64,000 bases of DNA from Rhodobiaceae bacterium (GTDB lineage: Bacteria; Pseudomonadota; Alphaproteobacteria; Rhizobiales; Tepidamorphaceae), in assembly GCA_020637895.1 (NCBI GenBank), contig JACKJP010000003.1, positions 124,001 through 188,000 of the forward strand. The letters run 5' to 3'. A program made the translations under genes and the position numbers. The notes below the pieces were generated by a model. That model was not told the origin of the DNA. It saw nothing but the letters and a program-made list of their open reading frames with translations, and ran no database searches. This document shows, piece by piece, positions 37,478 through 46,761 of this stretch. Within the stretch, counting starts at the first letter, position 1, and each line of letters starts with the position of its first letter.

Positions 37478-38434
37478 ATGGAAACACGGGCAAATCCGGT
37501 CATCGTCGGCCTGTTCACGATCGTCGCCATCGTTGCGGCTTTCGGGTTCATCTATTGGCTCGGCCGATACAGCGAACAGGGTTCGCAGACCGAATACCGC
37601 GTCGTCTTCGTCGATGATGTGTCAGGTCTCAACAATGGCAGCCCAGTGCTTTTCAACGGCATCAAGGTCGGTCAGGTGTCGTCGATGACACTGGCGCCCT
37701 ATGATCCGACGCAGATTGTCGTCCATATCAACGTGGCCGATGACACGCCGGTCAAGGTCGATACCAAGGCGCTGCTGCAGACACAGGGCATAACTGGCGG
37801 AGCCGTGCTGATGCTCAAGCCGGGCAAGGCAACGTCGGTTGCGCTGAAGGACGCTTGGGGCGATCCCAACTCGGCACCGCTCATCTTCGCCGAACCTTCC
37901 GGCCTGCAGAACCTTCTGGACGCGGCCCAGCAACTGGTTACGAGGGTCGACGGTGTCGCGGCGCGTCTGGATACGCTGATCGCCACCAATGAGACCGCCG
38001 TGACGCGGATCGTCGGCAATGTCGAAACCCTGACAGGCTCGCTGGCAGGCAAATCCGACAAGATCGGTCAGTTCATCGATGACGCATCGGCTGTCGCGCG
38101 CGAATTGCGGTCGGCATCCGAGCGCATCGATTCCCTGGTTTCGCGCATTGACGGGATGGTAGGGACGACCGACGACGGGTTCATCGCCAACCTCAACGAA
38201 ACGGCCAAGAGTTTCAAGGAAATGTCCGACAACCTGAACAAGAAGATCGAATCCATCGGTGCCGATGTTCAGCGCTTTTCGGGCAGTGGCCTGCGGGATA
38301 TTCAGTCTTTCGTTGCCGAGGGCCAGCGTACGCTTCGCAGCATGGACAGGATTCTCAGCGAGTTCGAGCGTAGCCCCAGCCGCTTCCTGATGCAGGGCGG
38401 TGACAATGTGCGTGAATATAATGGCCGGCGTTAA
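37478..38434 (+). CDS. MlaD-like MCE-domain protein
   Basis: 318 residues. One N-terminal membrane anchor (VGLFTIVAIVAAFGFIYWLG), then a single MCE domain (VVFVDDVSGLNNGSPVLFNG, LQTQGITGGAVLMLKPG) and a long helical tail (about 140-318) with alternating hydrophobic residues. MCE proteins form the periplasmic ring or tunnel that passes lipids. Lies 18 bases after the ATPase gene. Confidence 0.92.
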   Translation: METRANPVIVGLFTIVAIVAAFGFIYWLGRYSEQGSQTEYRVVFVDDVSGLNNGSPVLFNGIKVGQVSSMTLAPYDPTQIVVHINVADDTPVKVDTKALLQTQGITGGAVLMLKPGKATSVALKDAWGDPNSAPLIFAEPSGLQNLLDAAQQLVTRVDGVAARLDTLIATNETAVTRIVGNVETLTGSLAGKSDKIGQFIDDASAVARELRSASERIDSLVSRIDGMVGTTDDGFIANLNETAKSFKEMSDNLNKKIESIGADVQRFSGSGLRDIQSFVAEGQRTLRSMDRILSEFERSPSRFLMQGGDNVREYNGRR

Positions 38435-38503
38435 GTGTTCTTGTGCTATGCAGCAACCGGTTTATGTTTGTCGCCTGCAGTGCGGCGTTGCGGGGTTAGC
38501 GTA

Positions 38504-39112
38504 TTGAACGGCAACGGTATCTTGGGTCGGGTGAGGCTTGGTGTGCTCGCAGCGGCGACGGCGGTCGCGCTCGCCGGGTGCAGTGGCGTGCTGAGCGGCC
38601 CCGCGCCCGACACATACGATCTGTCGGCGCCTACCGATTTCGGCACAATCGGATCCACACGCGCGCAGATCCTAGTGCCTGTCCCGACCGCGCTCGCGTC
38701 GCTCGACACGGAGCGGATTGTCGTGCGGCCGGAACCGGCGGTGATAAATTACCTTTCGGGCGCGCAATGGGCCGACAAGCTGCCCAGGCTGTTCCAGGCG
38801 CGGCTGGTGGAGGCCTTCGATCGATCCGGCCGTGTCGCACGCGTCGGGCGCACGGGCGAGGGGCTGGTTGCCGATTATCAGATTTTGGCAGAGATCCGCG
38901 CCTTCCATGCCGACCCGACTTCCGGCATCGCCCATGCCGAGGTCGCCGTGCGCATCGTCAACGACCGTAGTGGACGCATCGTCGCGTCGAAGACGTTCAT
39001 CCGCGAAGCGCCGCTTGTGAGCAAGAACAGTGGCGACATCGTTACCGCGCTTGCCGCTGCCATGAGCGCGGCGATGGGCGATATCGTGGGCTGGACGGTC
39101 TCGCGCATCTGA
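38504..39112 (+). CDS. ABC-type transport auxiliary lipoprotein of the MCE system
   Basis: About 202 residues. Lipobox ALAGC after a hydrophobic stretch (RLGVLAAATAVALAGCSG), then a domain like the PqiC/LetB-partner lipoproteins: DTYDLSAPTDF, RAQILVPVPTALASLDTERIVVRP, YLSGAQWADKLPRLFQARLV and ADYQILAEIRAF. The start is uncertain; TTG 38504 or GTG 38531 fit the signal best, while a TTG immediately after the previous stop (38435) would add about 23 unlikely residues. Final gene of the operon. Confidence 0.82.
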   Translation: MNGNGILGRVRLGVLAAATAVALAGCSGVLSGPAPDTYDLSAPTDFGTIGSTRAQILVPVPTALASLDTERIVVRPEPAVINYLSGAQWADKLPRLFQARLVEAFDRSGRVARVGRTGEGLVADYQILAEIRAFHADPTSGIAHAEVAVRIVNDRSGRIVASKTFIREAPLVSKNSGDIVTALAAAMSAAMGDIVGWTVSRI

Positions 39113-39161
39113 CGCTGCCGCCGCGTTGCCGTTGCCAGACCGGTGCAATCATCACCAATAA

Positions 39162-39192
39162 AAAAGGGCCGCTGACAGGCGGCCCTTCTTTT
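39162..39192. terminator. Bidirectional terminator
   Basis: AGGGCCGC (39165-39172) pairs with GCGGCCCT (39179-39186), loop TGACAG, with an A run before and TCTTTTT after. Serves the MCE operon (+) and the large coiled-coil gene (-). Confidence 0.85.
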
Positions 39193-39209
39193 TGTGCTTA
39201 ATGACGCTA

Positions 39210-42200
39210 TCAGAGCGGCCGACCGGCAGCATCCGCGAGCAGTGAGTAGACCTTGCTCGGCTCTGACGTCAGGTACATCTGACGCAGCGTTCCGTCGCGA
39301 TCGTTGCGGGCAATCTCGGACAGGAGGTTTTCGAAGCCGTCCAGATAGTTGTCGACAGCGGTCCGGGTCTCCGCATCCTGACCGTAGCGACGACGTATTT
39401 CCTCGACGATGCCACGGTCACGCTGGGCGTAAAGCCGGCGAACGAAAATATCCTGCTCACCGGCCTGGTAGCGCTTGTAGAGGTCGGTGAAGGACGGATC
39501 GTTGATTGCCCGGGCAATATCGACAGCAATCGCATTCATCGATTCCATCGCATGCGCCGGCTTGCGCGGCGTTTCGACACGACGCGGCTTGGCTTCCGGT
39601 TCGTTCTTGGCGCGATCGAGCAGGTCAGACATCGTCCAGCCCTCGGGGGACTGAGCCGGTTCTGCCTGAGCGGGCGCGGCCTGACGGGCGACCGCTGCCT
39701 GGCGAGGAGCGGGGGCCGGTTGCTGCGGGCGGCTCTCGGGCGCGGCGGTCTGCGTGGCGCGACGCGTCACCTCGGCCCGCGCAACGTCCACACCGCCGCC
39801 GTGACGGGTCACGATCTCGCTCAGGTCGTTCAGCGCCTTGATCTGGTCGGCAACGGCACGGCGCATCGCGGCGGCGTTTTCCTGCGTCTCGCGCGGGAGT
39901 TCAAGAACGCCGCGCTTGAGTTCGGCGCGCGTCGCCTCCAGTTCCTCGGCAATGGCGGCAGCCGCGGTGCGCATTTCCTGACCGGCGTCGGAGAACTTGC
40001 CGACCGCCTGCTGCACCATCGTCGCAAGGCCCGCGCCAAGAGCGTCGAACTGGTTTTGCAGGTCGGCAGCGGCGCCGCGTCCCTGATCGCTCATCGACTG
40101 GCGCAGCGTCGTGATCTGGCCGGAGACGGTGTCGCCTGTTTCGGTGGCTGTCTTCTCGAGTGCTGAACGCAGTTCGTTCACAGCAAGACGCATCTGCTCA
40201 AGGCGTTCGGCAACCTTGTCGCTCGACTGCGATGTGCTCTCCGAAATCGATGAGGAGACCTCCTCGGCGGCGCGGCGAAGGACATCGATCTCACGGAAGA
40301 CCTCGCCTGCGGCGGTGGACGCCTTCTGGCTGATCGTACGGCCAATTTCGTCAGCAGCGATGCGCAGATCGTCGAGACGGGCGAGGGTGGTTGCATTGGC
40401 GCGTTCGGACTGCGTGTCGGCCTCCTCGGCAAGGCGGCTGACCATCTCGCGCATGCGGGCGCATTCTTCAATGACGCGCTCGGCGGCGCTGGCTGCGTTG
40501 GCGACGATGAGATCATTGACCTGCTGGACGCGCGATTCAGCGACATTCAGCGAATCCTCAGTCGCGCGACTGACCATCTCGCGCATCCGCGTGGCTTCAC
40601 CGATGACGCGCTCGGCGGCATTGGCGGCATTGGCGCTGATGATCTGGTTGACCTGCTGCGCGCGTTCTTCGGCAGCATTGAGCGAGTCTTCGGTTGCCCG
40701 GCTGACCAACTCGTGCATCCGGTTGGCTTCACTGATAACGCGCTCGGCCGCGCTGGACGCATTGGTGCTGATAATTTCGCTGACCTGCTGCGCGCGTTCT
40801 TCGGCGGCGCTCAGAGAGTCTTCGGTTGCCCGGCCGACCACGTCGCGCATGCGCATGGCTTCACCTATGACGCGTTCGGCGGCGCTGGACGCATTGGTGC
40901 TGATAATCTCGTTGACCTGCTGTGCCCGTGCCTCGGCAGCGCTCAGCGAGTCTTCGATGACACCGGTATAGGTCTGCATCATCTGGTCGACTTCACCGGC
41001 CTTGGCGACAAGCAACTCGGCCAGGGCTTCAAGCCGCTGACGGCGGGCATCGATCGTCGCGTCGATCTGGGTGTTGGCGCGGCCGGCCTGATCAATCGTC
41101 TCGTTGAGGGCCCGGTTCTGGCCTTCGAAGCGATCGCTCAGCTGAGCGACATCGGCGATCACGGCGCGAGAAGCGCTCGTCAGCAGGCCAATCTGTTCGC
41201 TGACACGGTCGCTGATGGCGCTGACGTCGGTGCCGTTCTTCTCCATGGCGGTGCGGAACTGGACGACCCGTTCGCCGAGGGCAACCTCGATCGTCGTGAG
41301 ATTGTCGGCTGCGCTGGAAAGAACGCCGCGCAGCGTCTCGTTGGCGTTGCCGAGACGGCCGACGATGGCTTCAATCGTTTCGGAAAGTTCGCCATTGGTG
41401 GCCCGCATTTCCTCGATCATGCGGCGGCCATGCGTCTCAACCGCATTGAAGACCGTGTCGCCGCTCTTTTCGATCGCGTGGGTGATATCGATACCCTGCT
41501 GGGCGAGCGCGCGGGTGATTTCGCCGCCGCGGCTGGAAAGCGCGCGTGTCAGGCTGTCGCTCGCCTGGCCGAGGACGGTTTCGATACCCTCGCGGCGCTG
41601 GTCGAGCGCACCGGTGAGGGCGTCTGCGGCGGTAATCACCGATGACGTCATCTCTTCCGTGCGGCTGTCGAGCGCGCTGGTCAGATGGCGGGCAGCGCCA
41701 CCAAGCGAGGTGTCGAAAGCGTTCTGGCGCTGTTCGAGCGTCTGGGCCAGAATCTCGGACGAGCTGTCGATGCGTGCTGCGAGTTCGCTCGTGCGGTTGT
41801 CCAGCGCGCCGGTAAGGCTGTTGGTGGCTTCCGAAAGGGTGGAGTCGAAAGCGTTCTGGCGCTGCTCGAGGGTCCGCGAAAGAATTTCGGACGAGCTGTC
41901 GATACGCTCGACCATCTTGTTCGAGCGGCTTTCGAGCGCGCTGGTCAGATAGTCGGACGCGCCTGCGACCGTTGCATCGAAAGCTTCCTGGCGCTCGGCG
42001 ATGAGACGGGCAAGGCCGTCGCTTGCGCCCTCGACGCGGGCGGCGAGGTCGCCGGCACGGCCATCGAGCGTCTGTGCGAAATATTCGGTCGCGGCGCTGA
42101 ACGTCGAATCTATCTCATCGCGGCGAGCACCGATCTCGTTCACGAGGCGGCCGCCGCGCAGGGAGAGGACTTCCTCAATCTCGCTCGTGCGGGCGATGAG

Positions 42201-44165
42201 GCCTTCAAGCAACTGATGGCCGGATGTATCGATCGTGCCGCGCAATTCGGCGATACGCTCTGCAACCGTCTGGTTGAGGCTTGCAGTCTGGTTATCGAAC
42301 GTCAGGTTGATGTGGCCGGTATGTTCATCGACGGTGCCGCTGAACTCGGTGATGCGATCGGAAATCAGGCGATTGAAGGTACCGGTCTGCTGGTCAAACG
42401 ACAGGTTGACCGCTGCCGTGCGCTCATCGACGGCGCTGCTGAATTCGGCGATGCGTTCGGTGACCGTGCGGGTGAAATTGCCGGCCTGACTGTCGAACGT
42501 GACGTGAATATCGCGGGTGTGCTCGTCAATGGTACGAACGATGTTGCCCAGACCGTCGCCGATCGTGGAGTCGATTTCGCGTGCGCGATCAGCAAGCGTG
42601 CGGACGAACTGGGAGGTCCGCTTGTCGAGGGTTTCTGCGATTTCGTCGGCGCGGTTGCCCAGCGTATCGTTGAGCGCAACGGTACGATTGTCGAACATCT
42701 CGGAAATTTCGGTACCGCGGTCGGCAAGACGCTCGACCAGCTGGTTGCCGCGGCTCGTAAGATGCGTGTCGATGTCGGTGAGGGCGGCGCGCAGGGCTTC
42801 ATTTGCCTCACCGCCACGAATGACGATGGTGTCGTAGAGATCGCCCTGCAGGCGGGTAAGTTCATGCAGCGTCGCATGTCCGGTGCCATCGATCGTCTGC
42901 TGGAAGCGGTCGCCAGCCTCGGCAAGGGTCACGTTGATTTCCGTGCTGCGGTCGCTGAGAAGCTTGACGACGGAATGTCCGGTTGCCGCCAGCGTCTCGT
43001 TGATCGCCGTGCTGCGCTCGGAGAGCTGCTGAAGCAGGCTGTCGCCAGACAGCGCGAACGTGTCGTTGATCTCGCCGGCGCGGACGCGGAATGTTTCGAC
43101 CAGTGAGTCGCCGGCATGGGCGAGCGTGGCCGAAACGTCTGTTCCTGACACGGTCAGACGGCGGACGAGGTCGTCACCGTGGCTGGTCAGCATGGTGATC
43201 AGGTTGTCGCCAGCGCTCGTCAGCGCGTCGGAGATCTCTTCCGAACGGCGGTCCATGACCGCAGTTACCTTGCTGCCGGCCTCAGAGACCGCATCGGCAA
43301 GACGGACGCTGGCCGAGAGGATGTCGTCGTTGAGAGACTGGCGGGCGCCGACCAGGGCCTCGTGCAGACGCGAGGCGTTGCCGATGATGGCTTCACGTTC
43401 TGTCGCGAGCTGTTCGATCAGGCTGCGGACGCGCAGCTCATTGTCATGGAAAGCGCGTTCCAGCGAGGAGACCTCGCCATGCACCATCGTTTCCAGTTCG
43501 CCGGCACGGGCAAGCGCGCGTTCCACACCATCGCCCATGGCGGCCACTTCGCGGCGCACGGCCTGGCCGACGGTTGCAACGGATTCATTCACAAGGTCGG
43601 TCGGCTCTGCGAGGCGCAGCGCCGCCTCGGTCAAAGAACGGCCGGCGTTCTTCATGTCTGCGGCGCGATAGGAAATTACCGCGATGGAGAAGAAAAAGAC
43701 GATCGGTACGATGATCGCAGCGTAGAGCGCGAGGAGACCGGGGCGTGCCGCGACCGTCTCGGCGCTGGCGAAGCCGAACATGTCGCTGCCGAAAAGTCCC
43801 CAGCCGATGGCGAAGCCGACGGCGACCCAGAGCGCGGAAACGACAAACGCTGCCCAGAACGGTGCCCGCGAAGGACGGCGGCCCAGTGCATAAACAATAT
43901 TGGAGAGCGAGGGGCGATCGTCGTTGGCGGCGCGGTGCGCGCGCTGCTTGCGCTCCTGAGCAGACGGAGAAGATTTTTCCGATGCGCGGCGCTCGTCGAC
44001 TTTCGGTTTGCCGCGTGCGGCCGCGACGACACGCTCCGCGGCGCTGTCCACGTTGCGCGCGGCGGCGTCGACATCAGATTCGCCTGTGATCAGACCAAGT
44101 GCTTCTTCCACCGCAAGCAGCGCATCGTCCGCCGCGTCAACCTTCGCCTTGCTCTGCTTCGCCAT
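39210..44165 (-). CDS. Very large coiled-coil membrane protein, growth-pole-ring (GPR/RgsE)-like
   Basis: 1651 residues. A charged N-terminus (1-95) is followed by two membrane segments (about 98-120 and 145-170: AAFVVSALWVAVGFAIGWGLF and LALYAAIIVPIVFFFSIAV), then about 1300 residues of almost continuous amphipathic helix with apolipoprotein-like repeats (SLTGALDNRTSELAARIDSS is one) and four near-identical 44-residue repeats. A Pro/Ala/Gln-rich linker and a compact conserved C-terminal domain (SFTDLYKRYQAGEQDIFVRR onward) end it. This plan matches the giant proteins that ring the growing pole in Agrobacterium and Sinorhizobium. Start ATG 44165 with GGCGAG upstream. Confidence 0.75.
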   Translation of the reverse strand: MAKQSKAKVDAADDALLAVEEALGLITGESDVDAAARNVDSAAERVVAAARGKPKVDERRASEKSSPSAQERKQRAHRAANDDRPSLSNIVYALGRRPSRAPFWAAFVVSALWVAVGFAIGWGLFGSDMFGFASAETVAARPGLLALYAAIIVPIVFFFSIAVISYRAADMKNAGRSLTEAALRLAEPTDLVNESVATVGQAVRREVAAMGDGVERALARAGELETMVHGEVSSLERAFHDNELRVRSLIEQLATEREAIIGNASRLHEALVGARQSLNDDILSASVRLADAVSEAGSKVTAVMDRRSEEISDALTSAGDNLITMLTSHGDDLVRRLTVSGTDVSATLAHAGDSLVETFRVRAGEINDTFALSGDSLLQQLSERSTAINETLAATGHSVVKLLSDRSTEINVTLAEAGDRFQQTIDGTGHATLHELTRLQGDLYDTIVIRGGEANEALRAALTDIDTHLTSRGNQLVERLADRGTEISEMFDNRTVALNDTLGNRADEIAETLDKRTSQFVRTLADRAREIDSTIGDGLGNIVRTIDEHTRDIHVTFDSQAGNFTRTVTERIAEFSSAVDERTAAVNLSFDQQTGTFNRLISDRITEFSGTVDEHTGHINLTFDNQTASLNQTVAERIAELRGTIDTSGHQLLEGLIARTSEIEEVLSLRGGRLVNEIGARRDEIDSTFSAATEYFAQTLDGRAGDLAARVEGASDGLARLIAERQEAFDATVAGASDYLTSALESRSNKMVERIDSSSEILSRTLEQRQNAFDSTLSEATNSLTGALDNRTSELAARIDSSSEILAQTLEQRQNAFDTSLGGAARHLTSALDSRTEEMTSSVITAADALTGALDQRREGIETVLGQASDSLTRALSSRGGEITRALAQQGIDITHAIEKSGDTVFNAVETHGRRMIEEMRATNGELSETIEAIVGRLGNANETLRGVLSSAADNLTTIEVALGERVVQFRTAMEKNGTDVSAISDRVSEQIGLLTSASRAVIADVAQLSDRFEGQNRALNETIDQAGRANTQIDATIDARRQRLEALAELLVAKAGEVDQMMQTYTGVIEDSLSAAEARAQQVNEIISTNASSAAERVIGEAMRMRDVVGRATEDSLSAAEERAQQVSEIISTNASSAAERVISEANRMHELVSRATEDSLNAAEERAQQVNQIISANAANAAERVIGEATRMREMVSRATEDSLNVAESRVQQVNDLIVANAASAAERVIEECARMREMVSRLAEEADTQSERANATTLARLDDLRIAADEIGRTISQKASTAAGEVFREIDVLRRAAEEVSSSISESTSQSSDKVAERLEQMRLAVNELRSALEKTATETGDTVSGQITTLRQSMSDQGRGAAADLQNQFDALGAGLATMVQQAVGKFSDAGQEMRTAAAAIAEELEATRAELKRGVLELPRETQENAAAMRRAVADQIKALNDLSEIVTRHGGGVDVARAEVTRRATQTAAPESRPQQPAPAPRQAAVARQAAPAQAEPAQSPEGWTMSDLLDRAKNEPEAKPRRVETPRKPAHAMESMNAIAVDIARAINDPSFTDLYKRYQAGEQDIFVRRLYAQRDRGIVEEIRRRYGQDAETRTAVDNYLDGFENLLSEIARNDRDGTLRQMYLTSEPSKVYSLLADAAGRPL
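40434..40961 (-). repeat. Four tandem 132-bp repeats inside the coiled-coil gene
   Basis: Units of 44 codons, anchored by the segment RAQQVNEIISTNASSAAERV and variants, recur with starts spaced exactly 132 bases (for example 40661, 40793 and 40925). The middle units are nearly identical in DNA, so the number of copies could vary by recombination. Confidence 0.82.
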
Positions 44166-44501
44166 TTCAAACTCGCCTTCGCCAACGCCTTACAACTACA
44201 CACGGACCGTGGCCGGTCCACTGGCGGTCCTGCCTCAGCTTGTCAGGGTGCGTGGCAGAAGGCCGGTGCATCGGCTCTCGATAAGCCGGGCGCCGGACAC
44301 TCCGGCCGTGACACCAAATCCAAACCGCCTACGGTTACCGCCGCTCGCTTCTTCCGCAGGTCCTTCGACATCCGCACGCCGGTCTGAGCCTGTCCCCAGA
44401 CAGATTCGCCCAACGTCCGCTTGTCGTGGCGCCAACTCTAGTGTCAAATCCCTGTAACGGGAAGCGCATTTCCCGATTGTGTGAATATAGCGTTAACGCT
44501 A
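44166..44501. other. Intergenic region, divergent promoters
   Basis: 336 bases between the coiled-coil gene (-) and a small gene (+). It contains TTGACA read on the minus strand near 44447 and a perfect 12-base palindrome AGCGTTAACGCT at 44489-44500 just before the small gene's ATG. No further gene seen. Confidence 0.4.
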
Positions 44502-44807
44502 ATGGGCGGCGGTGCGGTGAAGACGGGGCGCAAGGACGCAGAAAGCAGCGCGCATGCACGGCCAACGCCAGTTCAGGCGGCCTGGCTGAAGCGCGGCGTA
44601 TCGCAGCCCGGCGGAAAGCTGCCGCTGTTCGACAATGACGGCAAGGCCATCTCCAGACGAACGATCATTTCATGCATCGAGGCGGGTTGGGCAGAACGAT
44701 GGCTGGACAACCCCGTCAAACCGGACTGGCTTGTCTGTCGTCTGACACCGGAAGGCTATGATGCGGTCGGAAGCGAAGCGCCCAAAAGCGCCTCATCGAC
44801 GGATTAA
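44502..44807 (+). CDS. Conserved small protein, unknown function
   Basis: About 101 residues, with a basic N-terminus (AVKTGRKDAES) and a compact body: PTPVQAAWLKRGVSQPGGKL, FDNDGKAISRRTIISCIEAGW, PDWLVCRLTPEGYDAV. The 'CIEAGWAERW...CRLTPEGYDAVG' layout looks like a small winged-helix-type protein of rhizobia, but I cannot name it. Alternative starts are GTG 44481 and GTG 44517. A 12-base palindrome lies immediately upstream of the ATG, suggesting autoregulation. Confidence 0.65.
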   Translation: MGGGAVKTGRKDAESSAHARPTPVQAAWLKRGVSQPGGKLPLFDNDGKAISRRTIISCIEAGWAERWLDNPVKPDWLVCRLTPEGYDAVGSEAPKSASSTD

Positions 44808-44901
44808 CCCGAATTTAGCTTGTATTTGACAGAGTCACCGATCATGGCCGGTTTCGGCATGACGCCGCGGCCGGCCGCCCATGGCGTGAAAGTTGAGTAT
44901 C

Positions 44902-45273
44902 ATGCGTAATTGTCTGCGTGCCGCCGGCGAAGCGGCCGCCCCGATCAAACCGGTCGACCTCGTTCATCTTGCCCGACAAACCTTCGGCGATGCCGACCTT
45001 GAGCGCGAAGTGCTACGCCTTTTTGTTACACAGTCGAAGCTTTATCTCGTTCGCATGATGGGGGCGACAACGAGGAAGCAATGGCTGGAATCAGCCCATA
45101 CGATCAAGGGCTCTGCCCGTGGCATTGGCGCCTGGGCTGTCGCTGATGCGGCCGAGCACGCGGAGACGACATCGTATCGCAAGGGTTCGTCCGGTGTTGC
45201 CAGCGCTGTTACCCGGCTCCAGACCGAAGTCGACGCGGCAAACGACTTCATCGAGCAACTCATCAGCGCCTGA
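44902..45273 (+). CDS. Hpt-domain (histidine phosphotransfer) protein
   Basis: About 123 residues, all-helical. The phosphorylatable His is in SAHTIKGSARGIGAWAVADA, the standard Hpt motif (HxxKGxA). Preceded by LARQTFGDADLEREVLRLFV. Carries phosphate between a hybrid kinase and a response regulator. No kinase or regulator is adjacent, so the partner is unknown. The TTG at 44893 would add three residues. Confidence 0.88.
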   Translation: MRNCLRAAGEAAAPIKPVDLVHLARQTFGDADLEREVLRLFVTQSKLYLVRMMGATTRKQWLESAHTIKGSARGIGAWAVADAAEHAETTSYRKGSSGVASAVTRLQTEVDAANDFIEQLISA

Positions 45274-45441
45274 CGCCATCCGCCCGCCGTCCACGCGTAC
45301 GTCAGGTGGCCTTCACGGACGTCGCGCGGTAGCTGCCGCTGCAATGCCTGGCTCAGGCGTCTAGCATTGCCGTGCCCCATGGCCTATATGCGTGCCAGCG
45401 TTCTCCTGACGCGATCAGACCTACGCCTGCCATCAAAATAG

Positions 45442-45777
<336 letters not shown>

Positions 45778-45796
45778 GCTCGCCCGCGCGAACGGC

Positions 45797-45850
45797 TTGA
45801 CGCGCGCCCTCCGACACTCTTCTATTGCACATTCGAATGATCGTTCGAAT
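45797..45850 (+). promoter_or_regulatory. Promoter with palindromic operator before the SDR pair
   Basis: TTGACG (45797-45802), an 18-base spacer and TCTATT (45821-45826) form a plausible promoter. The 20-base inverted repeat ATTCGAATGATCGTTCGAAT (45831-45850; one mismatched pair around a GATC centre) sits at the expected transcription start. The size and symmetry suit a TetR-type repressor; no regulator gene is adjacent. Confidence 0.55.
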
Positions 45851-45956
45851 AATACGGCTACGTGATGGTGCGCCAGCGCATCGCTGTGGCCTCAGAAATT
45901 CTGTCAGAGAATCTGCTTCCAGCCGGCACCTGCTGTGAAGCGTGGAGGGAATGCAA

Positions 45957-46718
45957 TTGAATGCCTACGACCTAAGCGGTCGCAACGCCGTCATCACTGG
46001 CGGCGGCTCCGGCATCGGCTATGCCACGGCCGAAAGGTTCCTCAAGTCCGGCGCGGGCGTCGAGATCTGGGGCCGCGATGCTGACAAGCTGAAAGCGGCC
46101 CAGGCGTCGCTGAAGGCTTTCGGGCCGATAACCTGTCGGAGCGTGGACGTATCGCACTGGGAACAGGTCGAAGCCGGGGCGGACGCCGTGTCGGGTCAGC
46201 TTGGTCATATCGATATTCTGTTCAACTGCGCCGGACTGTCGCTTTATGTCGGTCCCATGCTCGATGTTCGGGTTCCATCATGGCGCGATACCATCGCGAT
46301 CAACCTGGACAGCGCCTTCTATTGCTCGAAGGCCTTTGCGCCGCAAATGGTCGAGCGCGGCTATGGCCGGATCATCAATACCAGTTCGATGGCCGGCAAG
46401 GAGGGCAATCCGAACCAGGCAGCCTATTCGGCCGCGAAGGCGGGGGTCATGGCCATGACAAAGAGCTTTGGCAAAGAACTGGCGACGACCGGCGTGCTGG
46501 TCAACTGCATCTGCCCGACCGTCTTCGATACGCCGGTCGTGCGCGACACGCTGAGCAGGGCGCCGCATGTGATGAAGGCGTTCACGTCCAAAATACCCAT
46601 GAACAGGATCGGTCAGGCTGACGAGGCCGCAGCGCTCGTCAGCTGGCTTGCATCCGAGGAATGCTCGTTCACGACAGGATTCACGTTCGACCTGTCCGGT
46701 GGGCGCGCCACATACTGA
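45957..46718 (+). CDS. Short-chain dehydrogenase/reductase, copy 1
   Basis: 253 residues. Cofactor motif TGGGSGIG, FNCAG (NNAG-type), and catalytic Ser-Tyr-Lys in NTSSMAGKEGNPNQAAYSAAK. I chose the TTG at 45957 because GGAGGG lies 9 bases upstream and the start then aligns exactly with its paralogue (NAYDLSGRNAV against NKYDLSGRKAV). NAD(P)-dependent oxidation of an alcohol; substrate unknown. 43 bases upstream of its paralogue, behind the palindromic operator. Confidence 0.88.
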   Translation: MNAYDLSGRNAVITGGGSGIGYATAERFLKSGAGVEIWGRDADKLKAAQASLKAFGPITCRSVDVSHWEQVEAGADAVSGQLGHIDILFNCAGLSLYVGPMLDVRVPSWRDTIAINLDSAFYCSKAFAPQMVERGYGRIINTSSMAGKEGNPNQAAYSAAKAGVMAMTKSFGKELATTGVLVNCICPTVFDTPVVRDTLSRAPHVMKAFTSKIPMNRIGQADEAAALVSWLASEECSFTTGFTFDLSGGRATY

Positions 46719-46761
46719 ATCAAATCCACGGCCTTGCGGCCATTCAGGGAGGGAAAGCGAA

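Noticed and set aside
41685..43106. Long plus-strand frames opposite the giant coiled-coil gene
   Set aside because: Composition mirrors the repeats on the other strand; no start signal or recognisable protein. The minus frame has membrane segments, heptads and a good ribosome-binding site.
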